Source: an uncultured Actinomyces sp. (GTDB lineage: Bacteria; Actinomycetota; Actinomycetes; Actinomycetales; Actinomycetaceae). Taken from it: a stretch of 27,716 nucleotides of DNA. Under the pieces are notes generated by a model. That model did no database searches. It was given only the letters and a program-made list of their open reading frames with translations, and was not told where the DNA came from. The position numbers and the translations under genes are program-made. Shown here piece by piece: positions 6,015 through 13,266 of this stretch. Positions within the stretch are counted from its first letter, which is position 1; every line of letters begins with the position of its first letter. The stretch lies in NCBI GenBank assembly GCA_915063485.1, contig CAJZDJ010000017.1:1-27716 (forward strand). The letters are read 5' to 3'.

Positions 6015-7055
6015 ATGTGCTCAAATGGGTGCATGTTTGGTTACCGTGATTGCGTTGTCGAGCCGGCCAGTGGGGCCGAGGCGCAAAGCCCACAGCTGGC
6101 AGCCAACCTGGCAGCAGCCCTGCGCCCCAAGGTGCGTGTACGCATGGACCTGGCCTACGACGGCACCTTCTTTCGCGGCTGGGCCGCCCAACCTGGCCTG
6201 CGCACCGTGCAAGGCGAGCTAACCGAGGCCCTATCCACCATTTTGCGCGTCCCTGTACAGCTCACCGTTGCCGGACGCACCGACGCCGGGGTGCACGCCA
6301 GTCACCAGGTGGTGCATTTCGACGTCGACGCTGAAGCCTGGCAAGCCTTAGCTGGACGCAACGGGGTCGACCCTGCCCAGGCGCTGCGACGTCGGACCCA
6401 AGCCCTGCTCAAACGGGCTGCAAATCCCAAAACTACCTCGCGTCCGGAGCCGGGGCTGGTGGCGCTGGGGGAGAGCACGGGCAACGGCGCGGACATCGTG
6501 GTGGGCGCGGTGAGCCAGGTGGGCGGCGATTTTGATGCGCGCTTTAGTGCCCTGCGGCGTACCTACCGTTACCGCGTGGCCGACGGCGTGGCGCGGCACG
6601 ACCCCCGCCTGCGCTCCAGCGTGCTGTGGACTGACCAGGAGCTGGACTTGGAGGCCATGAACCGCTCGCTGCAGCCGCTGCTGGGGGAGCACGAGTTTTT
6701 GTCTTACTGCAAGCCGCGCCAGGGGGCATCCACTATTCGCAGTCTGCTCGCGGCCGCGTGGAGTCGGCCCGAAAGCGGTGTTGATGCTGGTCTGGCCGTG
6801 TTTGAAGTCAGTGCCGACGCGTTTTGCCACCACATGGTGCGGTCCCTGGTAGGGGCCACGCTGACGGTGGGGCAGGGGCGCAATAGTGAGGAGTGGCCGG
6901 CGGCGCTGTTGGCGCGGCGTTCACGGGAGTTGGCGGCCCCGCTGGCGCCTGCTCATGGGCTGACTTTGGAGGCTATAACCTACCCTGAGCCGCGCCGCTG
7001 GGCTGAGCAGGCGCAGGCCGCGCGGGTTTTGCGCACCAGCGCTGCTGATGACTAA
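6015..7055 (+). CDS. truA: tRNA pseudouridine(38-40) synthase TruA
   Basis: TruA isomerises uridines 38-40 in the tRNA anticodon arm to pseudouridine. The family core begins at VRVRMDLAYDGTFFRGWA (about 40-57). The catalytic Asp is in AGRTDAGVHA, followed by FDARFSALRRTYRYRV and the C-terminal FCHHMVRSLVGATLTVG motif. A linker of about 40 residues before the second half is longer than in enterobacterial TruA. The start is unsure. ATG 6015 gives 346 aa with an N-terminal extension, ATG 6033 is also possible, and GTG 6132 would give the family-typical beginning. None has a good Shine-Dalgarno. In many bacteria truA follows rplQ; here it stands alone, divergent from the kinase and 549 bp before rplM. 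Confidence 0.93.
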   Translation: MCSNGCMFGYRDCVVEPASGAEAQSPQLAANLAAALRPKVRVRMDLAYDGTFFRGWAAQPGLRTVQGELTEALSTILRVPVQLTVAGRTDAGVHASHQVVHFDVDAEAWQALAGRNGVDPAQALRRRTQALLKRAANPKTTSRPEPGLVALGESTGNGADIVVGAVSQVGGDFDARFSALRRTYRYRVADGVARHDPRLRSSVLWTDQELDLEAMNRSLQPLLGEHEFLSYCKPRQGASTIRSLLAAAWSRPESGVDAGLAVFEVSADAFCHHMVRSLVGATLTVGQGRNSEEWPAALLARRSRELAAPLAPAHGLTLEAITYPEPRRWAEQAQAARVLRTSAADD

Positions 7056-7405
7056 ATGTTGTGACTGAGTGGATTGGGCCAGTTGGGTGACTGGATGGGC
7101 CGGCTGTGTCTGGCTGGCCGGGTGCGGTTGCTGGGTGCAGCTGGGCTGGTGGCAGGGGAGTGAAGGGTGCCCGGCGGCGTCGTTGTTGGCGGCGGGGCTG
7201 AAGTGTGCGGGCCAAGGAGGCGGCCCGGCGTCGTCGTTGACGGGGCATGGGTAGGGCCGGAGGCGGGGGCGCACAAAAACTGACATTTCGTCCGTTGCCT
7301 ATAAAACCCCATGAATTTTTTATAGGGAAGGGATGAAATTGCCTGTGTTTGCCTGTGTTTGTAGGGTAGTGGTGGGCTTCACGGGGGTGGGTAGGGTAAG
7401 AATCT
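7056..7405. other. G-rich non-coding stretch with an AT hairpin
   Basis: No convincing gene is seen between truA and the rplM promoter. The plus strand of 7056-7275 is strongly G-rich and C-poor, with many TGGG/GGCTGG repeats. Short reading frames on both strands are low-complexity and resemble nothing known. CGGGCC (7208-7213) can pair with GGCCCG (7222-7227). An AT-rich island at 7298-7326 forms a 9-bp perfect hairpin: CCTATAAAA (7298-7306) with TTTTATAGG (7318-7326). It may hold the truA terminator or an unrecognised regulatory RNA. Confidence 0.5.
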
Positions 7406-7434
7406 TTGACCTAGTTGTATGCCTTGGGTAAAGT
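7406..7434 (+). promoter_or_regulatory. Promoter of rplM-rpsI
   Basis: TTGACC (7406-7411) and TAAAGT (7429-7434) are separated by exactly 17 bp, a strong housekeeping-type promoter. Transcription should begin near 7441, leaving a 5' leader of about 165 nt before the rplM GTG. Confidence 0.75.
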
Positions 7435-7440
7435 AGTCAT

Positions 7441-7604
7441 GTCTTGCAGCACGTCTGTGCGCGCTTGCGGTGCGCTCCCACTCGCCCCACGCGCTACGTG
7501 CTCCAGCAACGTTCACCTGACCACGGTGGGTTATGCAAAAAGCTGTGACGCTTCAACATCAGCTAAGTGTGCCCACCGCCAAGTAGAAACGAAGGCAAAC
7601 GCCC
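7441..7604 (+). promoter_or_regulatory. Structured rplM leader, possible autoregulatory element
   Basis: Two successive long-range stems are visible. The first is AGCACGT (7448-7454) with ACGTGCT (7496-7502). The second is CGGTGGG (7524-7530) with CCCACCG (7572-7578), and it encloses an inner AGCTG/CAGCT stem (7541-7545 and 7560-7564). Ribosomal-protein operons are often controlled by such leaders through binding of their own product, for example L13. The structure is seen directly; autoregulation is inferred. Confidence 0.5.
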
Positions 7605-8048
7605 GTGCGTACGTACACACCGAAGCCCGGCGACGTCGAGAAGAACTGGTACGTCATTGACGCCACCGACGTCGTGCTGGGTCGTCTAGCGGCTCAGGCC
7701 GCAACCCTGCTCCGTGGGAAGCACAAGCCCCAGTTCGCCCCTCACGCGGACACCGGCGACTACGTCATCATCATTAACGCTGACAAGGTCGCGCTGACCA
7801 ACGGTAAGGCTGACAAGAAGTTCGCTTACCGTCACTCTGGTCGTCCCGGTGGTCTGACCGCCACCAGCTACCGTGAGCTACTGGCTACTCGTCCCGAGTT
7901 CGCCGTAGAAAAGGCCATCAAGGGCATGATTCCCCACACCAAGCTTGGCCGTGCCCAGCTCAAGAAGCTGAAGGTTTACACTGGTAGCGAGCACCCGCAC
8001 CAGGCCCAGAACCCTCAGGTTTTCGAGATCACCCAGGTCGCTCAGTAA
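7605..8048 (+). CDS. rplM: 50S ribosomal protein L13
   Basis: L13 is an early-assembling protein of the large ribosomal subunit. The 147-aa product begins [20 protein letters not shown] and contains [20 protein letters not shown], the usual actinobacterial L13 signature. The end [11 protein letters not shown] is also typical. The GTG start at 7605 is fixed by a GAAGG Shine-Dalgarno (7591-7595) and by the family N-terminus. A reading frame that begins upstream at 7415 is in another frame and is not real. It is co-transcribed with rpsI, 39 bp downstream, the common L13-S9 pair. Confidence 0.98.
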   Translation: MRTYTPKPGDVEKNWYVIDATDVVLGRLAAQAATLLRGKHKPQFAPHADTGDYVIIINADKVALTNGKADKKFAYRHSGRPGGLTATSYRELLATRPEFAVEKAIKGMIPHTKLGRAQLKKLKVYTGSEHPHQAQNPQVFEITQVAQ

Positions 8049-8087
8049 GCGCTCAGCGCACGAGCCTCATAACGTAAAGGACATATC

Positions 8088-8582
8088 GTGGCTGAGACCA
8101 CCATCGACATTGAGGTACTGGACGAGGAGAACGCTCCCGCCAGCTACACCACTGAAACCGAGACCACCGGCGAAGGCCGTGGTCAGTCCATCACCGCTCC
8201 CGGCGCCGGCCTAGGCCGCCGCAAGGAGGCCGTTGCTCGTGTACGCCTAGTGCCCGGCACCGGTAACTGGACTCTAAACGGACGCACCCTGGAGGACTAC
8301 TTCCCCAACAAGCTGCACCAGCAGCTAGTGCGTTCCCCGTTCACCATCTTGGACATCGAGGGTCGCTTTGACGTGATCGCTCGCATCCACGGTGGCGGCG
8401 TTTCCGGCCAGGCCGGCGCTCTGCGTCTAGGCATTGCCCGCGCCCTGAACGAGATCGACCGTGAGGCTAACCGCGCCACCCTAAAGAAGGCCGGCTTCCT
8501 CACCCGCGACGCCCGCGCTGTTGAGCGTAAGAAGGCCGGTCTACACAAGGCCCGCCGCGCTCCGCAGTACTCCAAGCGCTGA
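8088..8582 (+). CDS. rpsI: 30S ribosomal protein S9
   Basis: S9 is a small-subunit protein whose C-terminal tail reaches the P-site tRNA. The 164-aa product has an acidic N-terminal extension of about 40 residues, as in other actinobacteria. The conserved core follows: [19 protein letters not shown], a central [19 protein letters not shown], and the tail [12 protein letters not shown] 8088 follows AAAGGA (8076-8081) at 6-nt spacing. Leucine codon use is odd: 7 of its 14 leucines use CTA, a codon usually rare in highly expressed genes of GC-rich actinobacteria. Confidence 0.98.
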   Translation: MAETTIDIEVLDEENAPASYTTETETTGEGRGQSITAPGAGLGRRKEAVARVRLVPGTGNWTLNGRTLEDYFPNKLHQQLVRSPFTILDIEGRFDVIARIHGGGVSGQAGALRLGIARALNEIDREANRATLKKAGFLTRDARAVERKKAGLHKARRAPQYSKR

Positions 8583-8598
8583 TCGCGTTTTATCTGCC

Positions 8599-8642
8599 CA
8601 CACCCCGTCACCTGTACATGGTGGCGGGGTGTGTTGCGTTTT
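8599..8642 (+). terminator. Rho-independent terminator of rplM-rpsI
   Basis: A 14-bp stem (8599-8612 with 8620-8633, one G-U pair) has a 7-nt loop and is followed by TTGCGTTTT. It starts 16 nt after the rpsI stop. It separates the ribosomal operon from glmM. Confidence 0.85.
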
Positions 8643-8651
8643 AACTGGTTG

Positions 8652-8660
8652 TGGGATACT
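8652..8660 (+). promoter_or_regulatory. Possible extended -10 of glmM
   Basis: TGG plus GATACT (8652-8660) resembles an extended -10 element between the rpsI terminator and the glmM Shine-Dalgarno. No good -35 is visible, since the -35 zone overlaps the terminator T-run. Tentative. Confidence 0.3.
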
Positions 8661-8695
8661 TGCCTTATTCACTGAGCTTTTGCAGGAGGAAATCA

Positions 8696-10048
8696 ATGGC
8701 TCGTCTATTCGGTACTGACGGTGTGCGCGGCCTAGCTAACGACCTACTCACCCCCACCCTGGCGGTGCAGCTAGGTGAAGCTGCTGCCCGTGTCCTAACG
8801 GAAAAGTCGCCGGCTAAAGGCAACAAGCGTCCGCGCGCCATCGTCGGTCGAGACACCCGTGCTTCAGGAGAATTCCTAGACCACGCTATCTCCGCAGGTT
8901 TGGCGGCCTCCGGCGTCGACGTCACCCGCGTCGGGGTACTTCCCACCCCCGCCATCGCCTACCTCACCGCCGCCCAGGACATCGACCTGGGCGTTATGAT
9001 CTCCGCTTCCCACAACCCCTTCCCCGACAACGGCATTAAATTCTTCGCCCGTGGCGGCTTCAAGCTAGAAGACGCCGTCGAAGACCGCATTGAAGCCCTA
9101 CTCACCGCCGAGCACGAGCGCCCCACCGGCGCCGCCGTCGGCCGCGTAATCAAGGGTGAAACCGTAGCTGACCAGGCCTACATCAACCACCTGGTGGCTT
9201 CCACTGGCACTGACCTATCCGGCCTGCGTATCGCCGTGGACGCCGCCAACGGCGCTGCCTCCAAGGTGGGCCCCGCTGCGCTACGTGCCGCCGGCGCTGA
9301 AGTGCTGGTTATCAACGCCTCTCCCGACGGTCTAAACATCAACGCCCAGGCCGGCTCCACCCACCCCGAGCAGCTACAGAACTACGTTAAGTTCGTGGGT
9401 GCAGACATGGGTGTGGCCTACGACGGCGACGCCGACCGCTGCATGGCCGTTGACGCTGAGGGCACCTTGGTGGATGGCGACCAGATCATGGGTATCCTCG
9501 CCATTGGCGCTAAGGCTGACGGCACCCTGGCCTCCGACACCCTGGTAGTGACGGTTATGAGCAACTTGGGTCTGCTGCTGGCCATGCGCAAGCACGGTAT
9601 CCGCACTGTTCAGACCGGTGTGGGTGACCGCTACGTGCTAGAAAAGATGCTTTCTGGCGGCTACGTGCTTGGTGGTGAGCAGTCTGGTCACGTCATCGAC
9701 TCCATCCACGCCACCACCGGTGACGGTATCCTAACCTCGCTGCGTTTGGCGGCCCGCCTCAAGCGCTCTGGCAAGTCCCTCAAGGAACTGGCCAGCGTAG
9801 TTGAGCGCCTACCCCAGTCGCTGATTAACGTCCCCAACGTGGATAAGCACGCCGCCTCCACTAACGACGCCGTCCAGAGCGCCGTGGCTAAGGCTGAGGC
9901 CCGCCTAGGTGAGACCGGCCGTGTGCTGCTGCGCCCCTCGGGCACTGAGCCGCTGGTACGTGTCATGGTTGAGGCTGCCACTCAGGAAGAGTCCGACGCC
10001 GTTGCCGCTGAGTTGGCCCAGGTGGTTAAGGACAACCTGGCTCTGTGA
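8696..10048 (+). CDS. glmM: Phosphoglucosamine mutase GlmM
   Basis: GlmM converts glucosamine-6-phosphate to glucosamine-1-phosphate for UDP-GlcNAc and peptidoglycan synthesis. The 450-aa length fits the family. Motifs in order are the start [12 protein letters not shown], the phosphoserine loop [13 protein letters not shown] (101-113, Ser105), the metal-binding [12 protein letters not shown], the sugar-binding GGEQSGHVI, and the phosphate-binding [14 protein letters not shown] near the C-terminus. The ATG at 8696 has an AGGAGG Shine-Dalgarno (8684-8689) at 6 nt. The in-frame GTG at 8651 would place the Shine-Dalgarno inside the gene and is rejected. GlmS, which makes its substrate, is encoded just beyond coaA. 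Confidence 0.98.
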   Translation: MARLFGTDGVRGLANDLLTPTLAVQLGEAAARVLTEKSPAKGNKRPRAIVGRDTRASGEFLDHAISAGLAASGVDVTRVGVLPTPAIAYLTAAQDIDLGVMISASHNPFPDNGIKFFARGGFKLEDAVEDRIEALLTAEHERPTGAAVGRVIKGETVADQAYINHLVASTGTDLSGLRIAVDAANGAASKVGPAALRAAGAEVLVINASPDGLNINAQAGSTHPEQLQNYVKFVGADMGVAYDGDADRCMAVDAEGTLVDGDQIMGILAIGAKADGTLASDTLVVTVMSNLGLLLAMRKHGIRTVQTGVGDRYVLEKMLSGGYVLGGEQSGHVIDSIHATTGDGILTSLRLAARLKRSGKSLKELASVVERLPQSLINVPNVDKHAASTNDAVQSAVAKAEARLGETGRVLLRPSGTEPLVRVMVEAATQEESDAVAAELAQVVKDNLAL

Positions 10049-10058
10049 CGCCCTAAAA

Positions 10059-10161
10059 CCTAGCTGCGCACTTAGCGTGCTCAACGCGCTGGCGTTCGCC
10101 GCGCTGCCGCGTTCAGGCGCCAGCGCTTGCGCGCCAAAAAATGCGTTAGTGCGCAGCTAGG
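10059..10161. repeat. Long nested inverted repeat between glmM and coaA
   Basis: CCTAGCTGCGCACT (10059-10072) is matched perfectly by AGTGCGCAGCTAGG (10148-10161). Inside lies a second perfect pair, GCGCTGGCG (10086-10094) and CGCCAGCGC (10118-10126). The whole 103-nt element could fold into a two-tier cruciform or RNA arm. It has no T-run, and a separate normal terminator follows, so termination alone does not explain it. It may be a small mobile palindromic element or a structured RNA end. Confidence 0.6.
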
Positions 10162-10178
10162 CACTGCAGCTAGACACT

Positions 10179-10208
10179 AAGGCCGGCCCGAAATTTTGGG
10201 CCGGCCTT
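10179..10208. terminator. Bidirectional terminator between glmM and coaA
   Basis: AAGGCCGGCCC (10179-10189) pairs perfectly with GGGCCGGCCTT (10198-10208) around an 8-nt loop. It lies between convergent genes, 24 nt past the coaA stop. T-rich sequence (TGGTTTGTTTG) follows on the plus strand. It probably serves both genes. Confidence 0.8.
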
Positions 10209-10232
10209 TGGTTTGTTTGCGTCCGCGCAACC

Positions 10233-11210
10233 CTACTCTTTGCGCAGGCGCATATAGTCCATGTGGTGGTTGGCGTCTTTATGTAGCAGCAAGGTGGCAC
10301 GGGGGCGGGTGGGCTCAATGTTTTCAATCAAATTGGGCAGATTGACGGTATCCCAAATCTGGCCGGCCCCAGCCAAAGCGACGTCGTCGTCAATATCAGC
10401 ATATTTACGGAAGTAAGAGTCAGGCTGAGTAAAAGCCGTGTGCTTCAAAGTTAAAAACCGCTCCAAATACCAAGAGCGAATGTTGGTGGCGTCGGCGTCA
10501 ACATAGATAGAAAAATCAATAAAGTCACTAACCGCCATAACAGCCTGGTTGTTAGAAGCGCGCGGGGCGGGCTGGAGCACATTTAGACCCTCCAGCACCA
10601 GCACGTCAGGCTGACGCACATCCACCTTACGGTCAGGTACCACGTCATAAATCGTGTGGTCATAAAGGGGCGCCTGCACCAGGGGAGCGCCAGATTTAAC
10701 CGCGCTAATGAAATCAAGCAGGGCGCGTCGGTCATAAGACTCTGGGAAACCCTTACGGGCCATCAACCCGCGCCGCTCCAACTCGCTGTTGGGTAGTAAG
10801 AAACCGTCTGTGGTCACCAAAGACACCTTGGGGGTGGCCTCAAACCGCGCCAGCAGGTGAGCCAGCAGACGGGCGGTAGTGGATTTACCCACCGCCACCG
10901 ATCCGGCCACCGCAATCACAAAAGGCACATGCGTAGGCTCAATCCCTAAAGTGCGCGCCACCGCCTGGCGGCGCATCTGCGTGGATTCAATGTAAGTCTC
11001 TAAAAGTGCCGATAGAGGCCGGTAAACCGCATCTACCTCAGGTAGCTCAATGGGGTCATCTAAAGAACGCAAACGTTCCAGATCGGCTTCAGTTAGCGGC
11101 AGGGGGGCGTTAGCGGCTATACGGCCCCAAGCTTCACGTTTAATCTCTATAAACGGGCTGTTCTTATGCCAGATGGGAAGCCAATCTAGGGGGTTAGCAA
11201 AATCGCTCAC
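10233..11210 (-). CDS. coaA: Type I pantothenate kinase CoaA
   Basis: CoaA phosphorylates pantothenate with ATP, the first and usually controlled step of coenzyme A synthesis in the cytosol. The 325-aa product has the bacterial type I signature. It shows the P-loop GSVAVGKST (103-111), LVTTDGFLLPN, GFPESYD, YDHTIYDVVPD, VLVLEGLNVLQ and the late NLIENIEPTRPRA. The length matches the family (about 310-325). The GTG at 11210 has no Shine-Dalgarno; a CAAACT hexamer lies 6 nt upstream, so the mRNA may be leaderless. It is transcribed toward glmM and divergently from glmS. Product feedback inhibition by CoA is typical of the family but is not visible here. Confidence 0.96.
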   Translation of the reverse strand: MSDFANPLDWLPIWHKNSPFIEIKREAWGRIAANAPLPLTEADLERLRSLDDPIELPEVDAVYRPLSALLETYIESTQMRRQAVARTLGIEPTHVPFVIAVAGSVAVGKSTTARLLAHLLARFEATPKVSLVTTDGFLLPNSELERRGLMARKGFPESYDRRALLDFISAVKSGAPLVQAPLYDHTIYDVVPDRKVDVRQPDVLVLEGLNVLQPAPRASNNQAVMAVSDFIDFSIYVDADATNIRSWYLERFLTLKHTAFTQPDSYFRKYADIDDDVALAGAGQIWDTVNLPNLIENIEPTRPRATLLLHKDANHHMDYMRLRKE

Positions 11211-11321
11211 GGCTCTAGTTTGGCTTACAAACCAGCCAAAGATAAAGCTCAGACCTAAGCGGCCTGGGTCATATGGCCTCTACGCTGTGGGAATAGTAAG
11301 CAAGCTCGCGCCTTTCAATCA

Positions 11322-11351
11322 TTGTTTTGCGCATTAAATACATGATTCAAT
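11322..11351 (+). promoter_or_regulatory. Candidate glmS promoter
   Basis: TTGTTT (11322-11327) and TTCAAT (11346-11351) are spaced by 18 bp. The hexamer ends 7 nt before the glmS ATG, which has no Shine-Dalgarno. That spacing fits a leaderless transcript. The -10 is weak (4 of 6 matches). In the same 148-bp intergenic region the divergent coaA gene has CAAACT (11217-11222, minus) as a possible -10. Confidence 0.3.
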
Positions 11352-11358
11352 CAAGTTT

Positions 11359-13248
11359 ATGTGTGGAATCGTTGGACATGTCGGACCGGTAGCGGTCCCC
11401 AGTGAACGTAGCCTAGAAGTACTACTAGATGGTCTTAGCCGCCTGGAATACCGTGGCTATGACTCCGCTGGCGTAGCCCTAGTGACGGATGAAGGTGTAT
11501 CCGTACGTAAGGAAGCCGGCAAGCTAGAAAACCTACGGGCGCAGATCGCCGCCCACCCCCTGGCCCCGGCCACCGCCGGTATTGGTCACACCCGTTGGGC
11601 CACCCACGGCAGTCCCACTGCCGCTAACGCCCACCCGCATGTGGCCGGACACATCGCCCTGGCACACAACGGCATTATTGAAAACTTCCGTCCCCTGCGT
11701 GAAGAGGTAGAAAGCCTCGGGCGCACCCTACTATCCCAAACTGACTCTGAAGTTGTCGCCCACCTGCTAGACATCGCCTACAGCGCCCTGCGTGAAGCCA
11801 ACCCCGCTGGCGACCCGGCCCTGCAGCTGCGTGAAGCCATGGCCCAGGTGACCCCGCGCCTGGAGGGCACTTACGCCCTGCTAGCCATCACCGCCGACGC
11901 CCCCGGCACTATCGTGGCCGCGCGTCGCTCCTCCCCGCTGGTTTTGGGCGTGGGTGAGGGTGAAAACTTCGTCGGTTCCGACGTCGCCGCTTTCGTAGCC
12001 TTCACCAAGCAGGCCGTGGAAGTGGATGACGACCAGATCGTGCTGATCACCGCCGCTGGCATTGAAATTACCGACGCCGCCGGCCAGGTAGTGACCGAGC
12101 CGCACAGCTGGGAGGTCACCTGGGACGCCTCCGCCGCCGTCAAGGGCGGTTACGACACCTTCATGAACAAGGAAATCCACGACCAGCCCACCGCCGTGGC
12201 CGACACGCTGCGCGGCCGCATGGACGCCGCCGGCGAACTGCAGCTAGACGAAATGCGTATCGACCCCTCGGTGCTGCGCAGCGTGGACAAGATCATCGTG
12301 GTTGCTTGCGGTACCGCCGCCTACGCCGGACACGTAGCCAAGTACGCCATCGAGCACTGGTGCCGTATCCCGGTAGAAATCGAGCTCGCCCACGAGTTCC
12401 GCTACCGTGACCCGATCGTAAACGAAAAAACCCTAACTGTTGCCATCAGCCAGTCCGGTGAAACCATGGACACCATCCAGGCTGTGCGTCACGCCCGCGA
12501 GCAGGGCTCGCGCGTACTGGCAATCGTTAACACCTACGGCTCTACCATTGCCCGTGAAGCCGACGCTGTGCTCTACACCCACGCTGGCCCCGAGGTTGCC
12601 GTAGCCTCCACCAAGGCCTTCCTGGCCCAGATCACCGCCTGCTACCTGCTGGGTCTATACCTGGCCCAGCTGCGCGGTAACAAGTGGCCTGAAGAGGTGG
12701 CTGACTACCTGGCTAACCTGTCCGCCATGCCTGAGCGCATCCAGCGTTTCCTAGATAACAGCGAAGAGCAAGTGCGTGCCCTGGGCCGCGAACTAGCTGA
12801 CAACAACTCCTTCCTATTCCTGGGCCGCCACGTGGGCTACCCGGTAGCCCTAGAGGGTGCCCTTAAGCTCAAGGAACTGGCTTATGTGCACGCCGAAGGC
12901 TTTGCCGCCGGCGAGCTCAAGCACGGCCCTATCGCCCTGGTAGAGGAAGGTCTGCCGGTATTCGTGATTGTGCCTACTCCGCGCCGCCCTGTGCTGCACG
13001 ACAAGGTCATCTCCAACATTGAGGAGATTCGCGCTCGCGGCGCCCGCACCATTGTGATCGCTGAGGAAGAAGACCACGCTGTGGACGCCTTCGCTCATGA
13101 CGTGATCCGCGTGCCCGCCGCCCCCACCTTGATGATGCCGCTGCTGAGCGTGGTGCCGTTGCAGGTGTTCGCCTCCGCTTTGGCTCAGGCTAAGGGCTAT
13201 GACGTGGACCAGCCGCGTAACCTGGCCAAGTCGGTAACGGTGGAGTAA
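11359..13248 (+). CDS. glmS: Glutamine-fructose-6-phosphate aminotransferase (isomerizing) GlmS
   Basis: GlmS makes glucosamine-6-phosphate from fructose-6-phosphate and glutamine, the entry to amino-sugar synthesis. The 629-aa product has a class II amidotransferase domain starting MCGIVGHVG with nucleophile Cys2, LSRLEYRGYDSAG and GHTRWATHG. Two SIS isomerase domains follow (ACGTAAYAG, SQSGETMDT, then FLGRHVGYPVALEGALKLKE and GELKHGPIAL). It ends with the typical DQPRNLAKSVTVE. No glmS ribozyme is expected in actinobacteria, and the short upstream region would not hold one. It partners functionally with glmM and lies 18 bp before acpS-nnrD. Confidence 0.98.
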   Translation: MCGIVGHVGPVAVPSERSLEVLLDGLSRLEYRGYDSAGVALVTDEGVSVRKEAGKLENLRAQIAAHPLAPATAGIGHTRWATHGSPTAANAHPHVAGHIALAHNGIIENFRPLREEVESLGRTLLSQTDSEVVAHLLDIAYSALREANPAGDPALQLREAMAQVTPRLEGTYALLAITADAPGTIVAARRSSPLVLGVGEGENFVGSDVAAFVAFTKQAVEVDDDQIVLITAAGIEITDAAGQVVTEPHSWEVTWDASAAVKGGYDTFMNKEIHDQPTAVADTLRGRMDAAGELQLDEMRIDPSVLRSVDKIIVVACGTAAYAGHVAKYAIEHWCRIPVEIELAHEFRYRDPIVNEKTLTVAISQSGETMDTIQAVRHAREQGSRVLAIVNTYGSTIAREADAVLYTHAGPEVAVASTKAFLAQITACYLLGLYLAQLRGNKWPEEVADYLANLSAMPERIQRFLDNSEEQVRALGRELADNNSFLFLGRHVGYPVALEGALKLKELAYVHAEGFAAGELKHGPIALVEEGLPVFVIVPTPRRPVLHDKVISNIEEIRARGARTIVIAEEEDHAVDAFAHDVIRVPAAPTLMMPLLSVVPLQVFASALAQAKGYDVDQPRNLAKSVTVE

Positions 13249-13254
13249 TACCGC

Positions 13255-13260
13255 TAGACT
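13255..13260 (+). promoter_or_regulatory. -10 element of acpS-nnrD, leaderless type
   Basis: TAGACT ends exactly 6 nt before the ATG at 13267 and lies in the 18-bp gap after glmS. There is no usable Shine-Dalgarno. The arrangement suggests an additional leaderless transcript beside read-through from glmS. Confidence 0.4.
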
Positions 13261-13266
13261 CAAGGC

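Noticed and set aside
6348..6833. Long minus-strand frame inside truA
   Set aside because: It is a shadow of the clearly coding plus-strand truA frame, with low-complexity His/Arg/Gln content and no recognisable domain.
6921..7312. Minus-strand frames of 60-121 residues after truA
   Set aside because: They are Pro/His/Gln/Thr-rich as expected from C-rich DNA, overlap each other in different frames, and have no Shine-Dalgarno or known motif.
7415..7660. 81-residue plus-strand frame ahead of rplM
   Set aside because: It overlaps the rplM start in another frame and covers the structured leader. Nothing supports translation.
8651..8695. GlmM start at GTG 8651
   Set aside because: It would put the strong AGGAGG site inside the gene and add a non-conserved leader; ATG 8696 gives the canonical N-terminus.
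11211..11358. glmS ribozyme upstream of glmS
   Set aside because: The intergenic region is only 148 bp, is shared with divergent coaA, and the ribozyme class is known from Firmicutes. No matching core was seen.
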